This document shows, in pieces, positions 61,621-64,000 of a stretch of DNA of 64,000 bases. Position 1 is the first letter of the stretch. Every line of letters starts with the position of its first letter. Under the pieces are notes generated by a model. The model saw only the letters and a list, made by a program, of their open reading frames with translations. It made no database searches and was not told where the DNA came from. Origin of the DNA: Puteibacter caeruleilacunae (GTDB taxonomy: Bacteria > Bacteroidota > Bacteroidia > Bacteroidales > Prolixibacteraceae); NCBI GenBank assembly GCA_005217565.1, contig SJCO01000015.1, positions 124,001 to 188,000 of the forward strand, given 5' to 3'. The position numbers were made by a program, and so were the translations under genes.

Positions 61621-64000
61621 TTACCCTTTGTGCGGATTTCTAATCTTTGTAAGATATCCTACCGATGGTAACGTATGTAGCTCCTCAATCAAGTGATAAT
61701 TGCGAGGATGTTCAAAAAGCTTCGAGATTCGACTCTCAGGATCTTTCAAATCACCAAAGACAATTGCATCAGCCGGACAGGTCTGCATACAAGCTGGTTG
61801 TATCTCTCCATCATTTAATTGTCGGTTTTCCAACTTGGCTTCAAGTTTCTTTTCCTGAATACGCTGTACACACAGAGAACACTTCTCTACAACTCCCCTT
61901 GAGCGTACGGTAACATCCGGATTTAACACCATTTTACCAAGATCATTGTTCACGTTGAAATCAAACTTCTCGTTGTTGGCGTATTTAAACCAGTTGAATC
62001 GTCGCACTTTATATGGACAGTTGTTAATACAATATCGTGTTCCAACGCATCGGTTATATACCATCTGATTCAATCCCTCATTGCTATGCATGGTAGCCGA
62101 CACCGGACAAACGTTCTCACATGGAGCATTATCACAATGCTGACACATTACTGGCTGATGGTAAGTTTTGGGATTTTCAGGATTTTCGCTGTAATAACGA
62201 TCAATCCTTATCCAGTGCATAATCCTTCTATTTCGCACTTGCTCCTTACCAATTACAGCAACGTTATTCTCTGCCTGACATGCAATCGTACAGTTTCCAC
62301 AGCCCGTGCATTTATTAAGATCGATAGCCAAACCCCACTGGTGAGCTGGAAATTCCGGCTCGTCATATAATGTCACATGATGCTTTTCATGGCGTTCATG
62401 AGACTCATTACCTGCATTTGCTTTGCGACTATATTCTTCTAAAACTGCTTCCCTTACAATCTCTCGTCCCTCCATAGAATGATGCGTCTGAGTCATTGCT
62501 AACGGATAAGTCTTATTTAATTTCTTGACAGTAGAAAATGCTTGATACATTCTTCTTCCCTCAACAACATTAATGAAAGGATAGACATTAAATCCTGCAC
62601 CTTCGGCAACCTTTCCTGAAACAGATCTTCCAAATCCCAGTGCTACTGCAATGGTATTCTCCTCTTGACCCGGTTGAATAAATACAGGGAGTTCCAGATC
62701 ACCAAGGGCAACCATATCTTCATTATCTACTCCCAACTCAATAGCCTTCCTTGGTGAGATAGCTGCAAAATTATCCCAACTCACTTTTGACACAGAATCT
62801 GGCATTTCCATTGACCATGGATTATTGGCCATTGCTCCATTCCCTTTACCATTCATCTCATAGACAACAACTTCTACATCTCCCTGTGTCTTAGATACGC
62901 TTTTAATTCTCGTTGTCGTTGCCTTCAAAGAAGTAACATCAATGATTGGTTGTTCCTCCGGAACACTTATCTCATCAAATACACCGCGTTGCAAAACAGT
63001 ATTCCACCAAGATGTAAATTCCGTGTTATCCGTCTGCTTTGGAAATACATTTGCTTCCCAGTAGAATTTAATAACATCCCTGTAGTTACCCGTTTTTCCA
63101 CACCACGCAAGAAATACCTCCTGTACAGGGCGACTATTAAACAATGGGTGAATTGTTGGTTGGATCAATGAAAACTTACCATCTGTAGGTTCTGTATCCC
63201 CCCAACTCTCCAGGTAATGCGGTAATGGAAGTATATATTTACAAGCCTCTGCGGTCTCTTGTTTCTCTTTAGCAAAAGCCACTGAAAGTTTTAGCTTTTC
63301 TATTGCATCCTTTATTGCTTCTCCTTGAGGATAATTATAAACTGGATTTACATCAACAGCAAGAAGAGCATCAACCTTTCCATTCAATAAATCCTCAACA
63401 AATTGGCTCATTTTACGATCATCTCCTTGCTTCACTCTGTTAGTTGAAATCATGTCAATAGTTGCTCCATAATTTCCTAACATTGAGTTTATGGCATTTA
63501 CAATCACTTGATGATCTGGATTATTAGATCCACAAACTACAAGCGACTCTCCTTTTGACAGAAGTAAATCCCTAACAATAAAACTAAGATCAGTGGAAGA
63601 CTGGTCAACTGCATATGTAGTCCCACCCAGTTGTTTTGCAATCTCATTATATAGATTCAATAATACTATTCCTTCATCTGATGATTTTATTACTACCCGC
63701 TCATCGGCATTAGAACCGGTAAGTGTCATCATCGATTCTACCTGATAATGACGACTCATTTGCTCTTTCAAATCGGGATTTCTTCTAGATGAGTACTGCT
63801 TTGTAAATTCAACAGGACTAATCCAGGTTCCTAAAAAATCAGCACCAAACGAAACGATAACTTTGGCTTTATCAAAATGATAGGTCGGAATTGCTGCTTT
63901 TCCAAAACTACGGTCATTTGCCTCAAGCATTCCCGATGAGGATACAGCATCATACTGAATCCAATCTAAACCTTGGAATCGCTCTTGTAGTTCTGTAATT
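61621..64000 (-). CDS. actB: Alternative complex III subunit ActB, incomplete (start outside window)
   Basis: At least 793 codons are open to the right edge, with no stop to 64000. The visible N-terminal part is a molybdopterin-oxidoreductase-like domain (cofactor-less in ActB). The C-terminal part is an iron-sulfur domain with four Cys clusters: CTGCGNCTIAC, CQHCDNAPCENVCPV, CVGTRYCINNCPY and CSLCVQRI/CMQTCPA, so three or four iron-sulfur clusters. ActA is expected upstream beyond the edge. ActB takes electrons from ActC and passes them to hemes of ActA and ActE. Confidence 0.94.
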   Translation of the reverse strand, partial: ITELQERFQGLDWIQYDAVSSSGMLEANDRSFGKAAIPTYHFDKAKVIVSFGADFLGTWISPVEFTKQYSSRRNPDLKEQMSRHYQVESMMTLTGSNADERVVIKSSDEGIVLLNLYNEIAKQLGGTTYAVDQSSTDLSFIVRDLLLSKGESLVVCGSNNPDHQVIVNAINSMLGNYGATIDMISTNRVKQGDDRKMSQFVEDLLNGKVDALLAVDVNPVYNYPQGEAIKDAIEKLKLSVAFAKEKQETAEACKYILPLPHYLESWGDTEPTDGKFSLIQPTIHPLFNSRPVQEVFLAWCGKTGNYRDVIKFYWEANVFPKQTDNTEFTSWWNTVLQRGVFDEISVPEEQPIIDVTSLKATTTRIKSVSKTQGDVEVVVYEMNGKGNGAMANNPWSMEMPDSVSKVSWDNFAAISPRKAIELGVDNEDMVALGDLELPVFIQPGQEENTIAVALGFGRSVSGKVAEGAGFNVYPFINVVEGRRMYQAFSTVKKLNKTYPLAMTQTHHSMEGREIVREAVLEEYSRKANAGNESHERHEKHHVTLYDEPEFPAHQWGLAIDLNKCTGCGNCTIACQAENNVAVIGKEQVRNRRIMHWIRIDRYYSENPENPKTYHQPVMCQHCDNAPCENVCPVSATMHSNEGLNQMVYNRCVGTRYCINNCPYKVRRFNWFKYANNEKFDFNVNNDLGKMVLNPDVTVRSRGVVEKCSLCVQRIQEKKLEAKLENRQLNDGEIQPACMQTCPADAIVFGDLKDPESRISKLFEHPRNYHLIEELHTLPSVGYLTKIRNPHKG

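Noticed and set aside
1-64000. tRNA, rRNA, CRISPR arrays, insertion sequences, phage genes
   Set aside because: No tRNA T-loop pattern, array of direct repeats, transposase or integrase reading frame was noticed on reading the window, although no scanning tool was available.

Overview
The window is AT-rich chromosomal DNA from a member of the Bacteroidota, most likely an aerobic or microaerophilic Bacteroidales/Marinilabiliales-type bacterium. The evidence is a SusC/SusD pair under an ECF sigma/FecR switch, alternative complex III (Act) genes, DUF4492-cydAB, many Bacteroidota-type exported proteins and lipoproteins, and promoter elements of the TAnnTTTG type. I saw no rRNA, tRNA, CRISPR array, insertion sequence or prophage.

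Layout. 1-2.2 kb: an ECF sigma factor and a membrane-anchored outer-membrane-barrel protein, followed by the start of an exported protein; the two transcription units share an ECF-like promoter box. 2.4-5.4 kb: secreted bleomycin-hydrolase-like peptidase and dihydrolipoyl dehydrogenase, each with its own terminator. 5.5-9.9 kb: a CotH-kinase lipoprotein, DUF4956 membrane protein and VTC polyphosphate-polymerase-like protein in one operon. 9.97-13.7 kb: exported beta-propeller and CarboxypepD_reg-like proteins. 14.1-24.3 kb: ECF sigma, FecR, SusC (with STN domain), SusD and two surface lipoproteins, closed by a strong terminator. 24.4-31.1 kb: metallophosphoesterase, GT39-like glycosyltransferase, SLC12-like transporter and DUF3332 protein. 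31.4-40.2 kb: housekeeping genes coaD, pyrE, birA, rsfS, ftsH, a LUD protein, cdsA and pssA. 40.2-49.6 kb: two terminal oxidases transcribed divergently, cytochrome bd (DUF4492-cydA-cydB plus a 40-residue CydX-like gene not caught by ordinary length cut-offs) and a caa3-type cytochrome c oxidase (SCO, subunits I, III, IV and II, heme synthase, DUF302, HMA lipoprotein). 49.7-54.2 kb: OM protein/lipoprotein pair, and an operon of an OM protein, Ppx/GppA phosphatase and NtrC-like regulator. 54.2-57.7 kb: cysK behind an attenuator, then a NatAB-like ABC exporter. 57.9-64 kb: alternative complex III genes actF to actB; actB runs off the right edge.

The respiratory genes form one system. Alternative complex III oxidises quinol and passes electrons to cytochrome c and on to the caa3 oxidase. 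Cytochrome bd oxidises quinol directly and would serve at low oxygen.

The most striking find is upstream of cysK. A 21-codon reading frame contains five consecutive Cys codons plus one more. It is followed by a perfect rho-independent terminator and by a 10-nt segment inside the leader frame that can pair with the terminator's 5' arm. This is the architecture of cysteine-sensing transcription attenuation.
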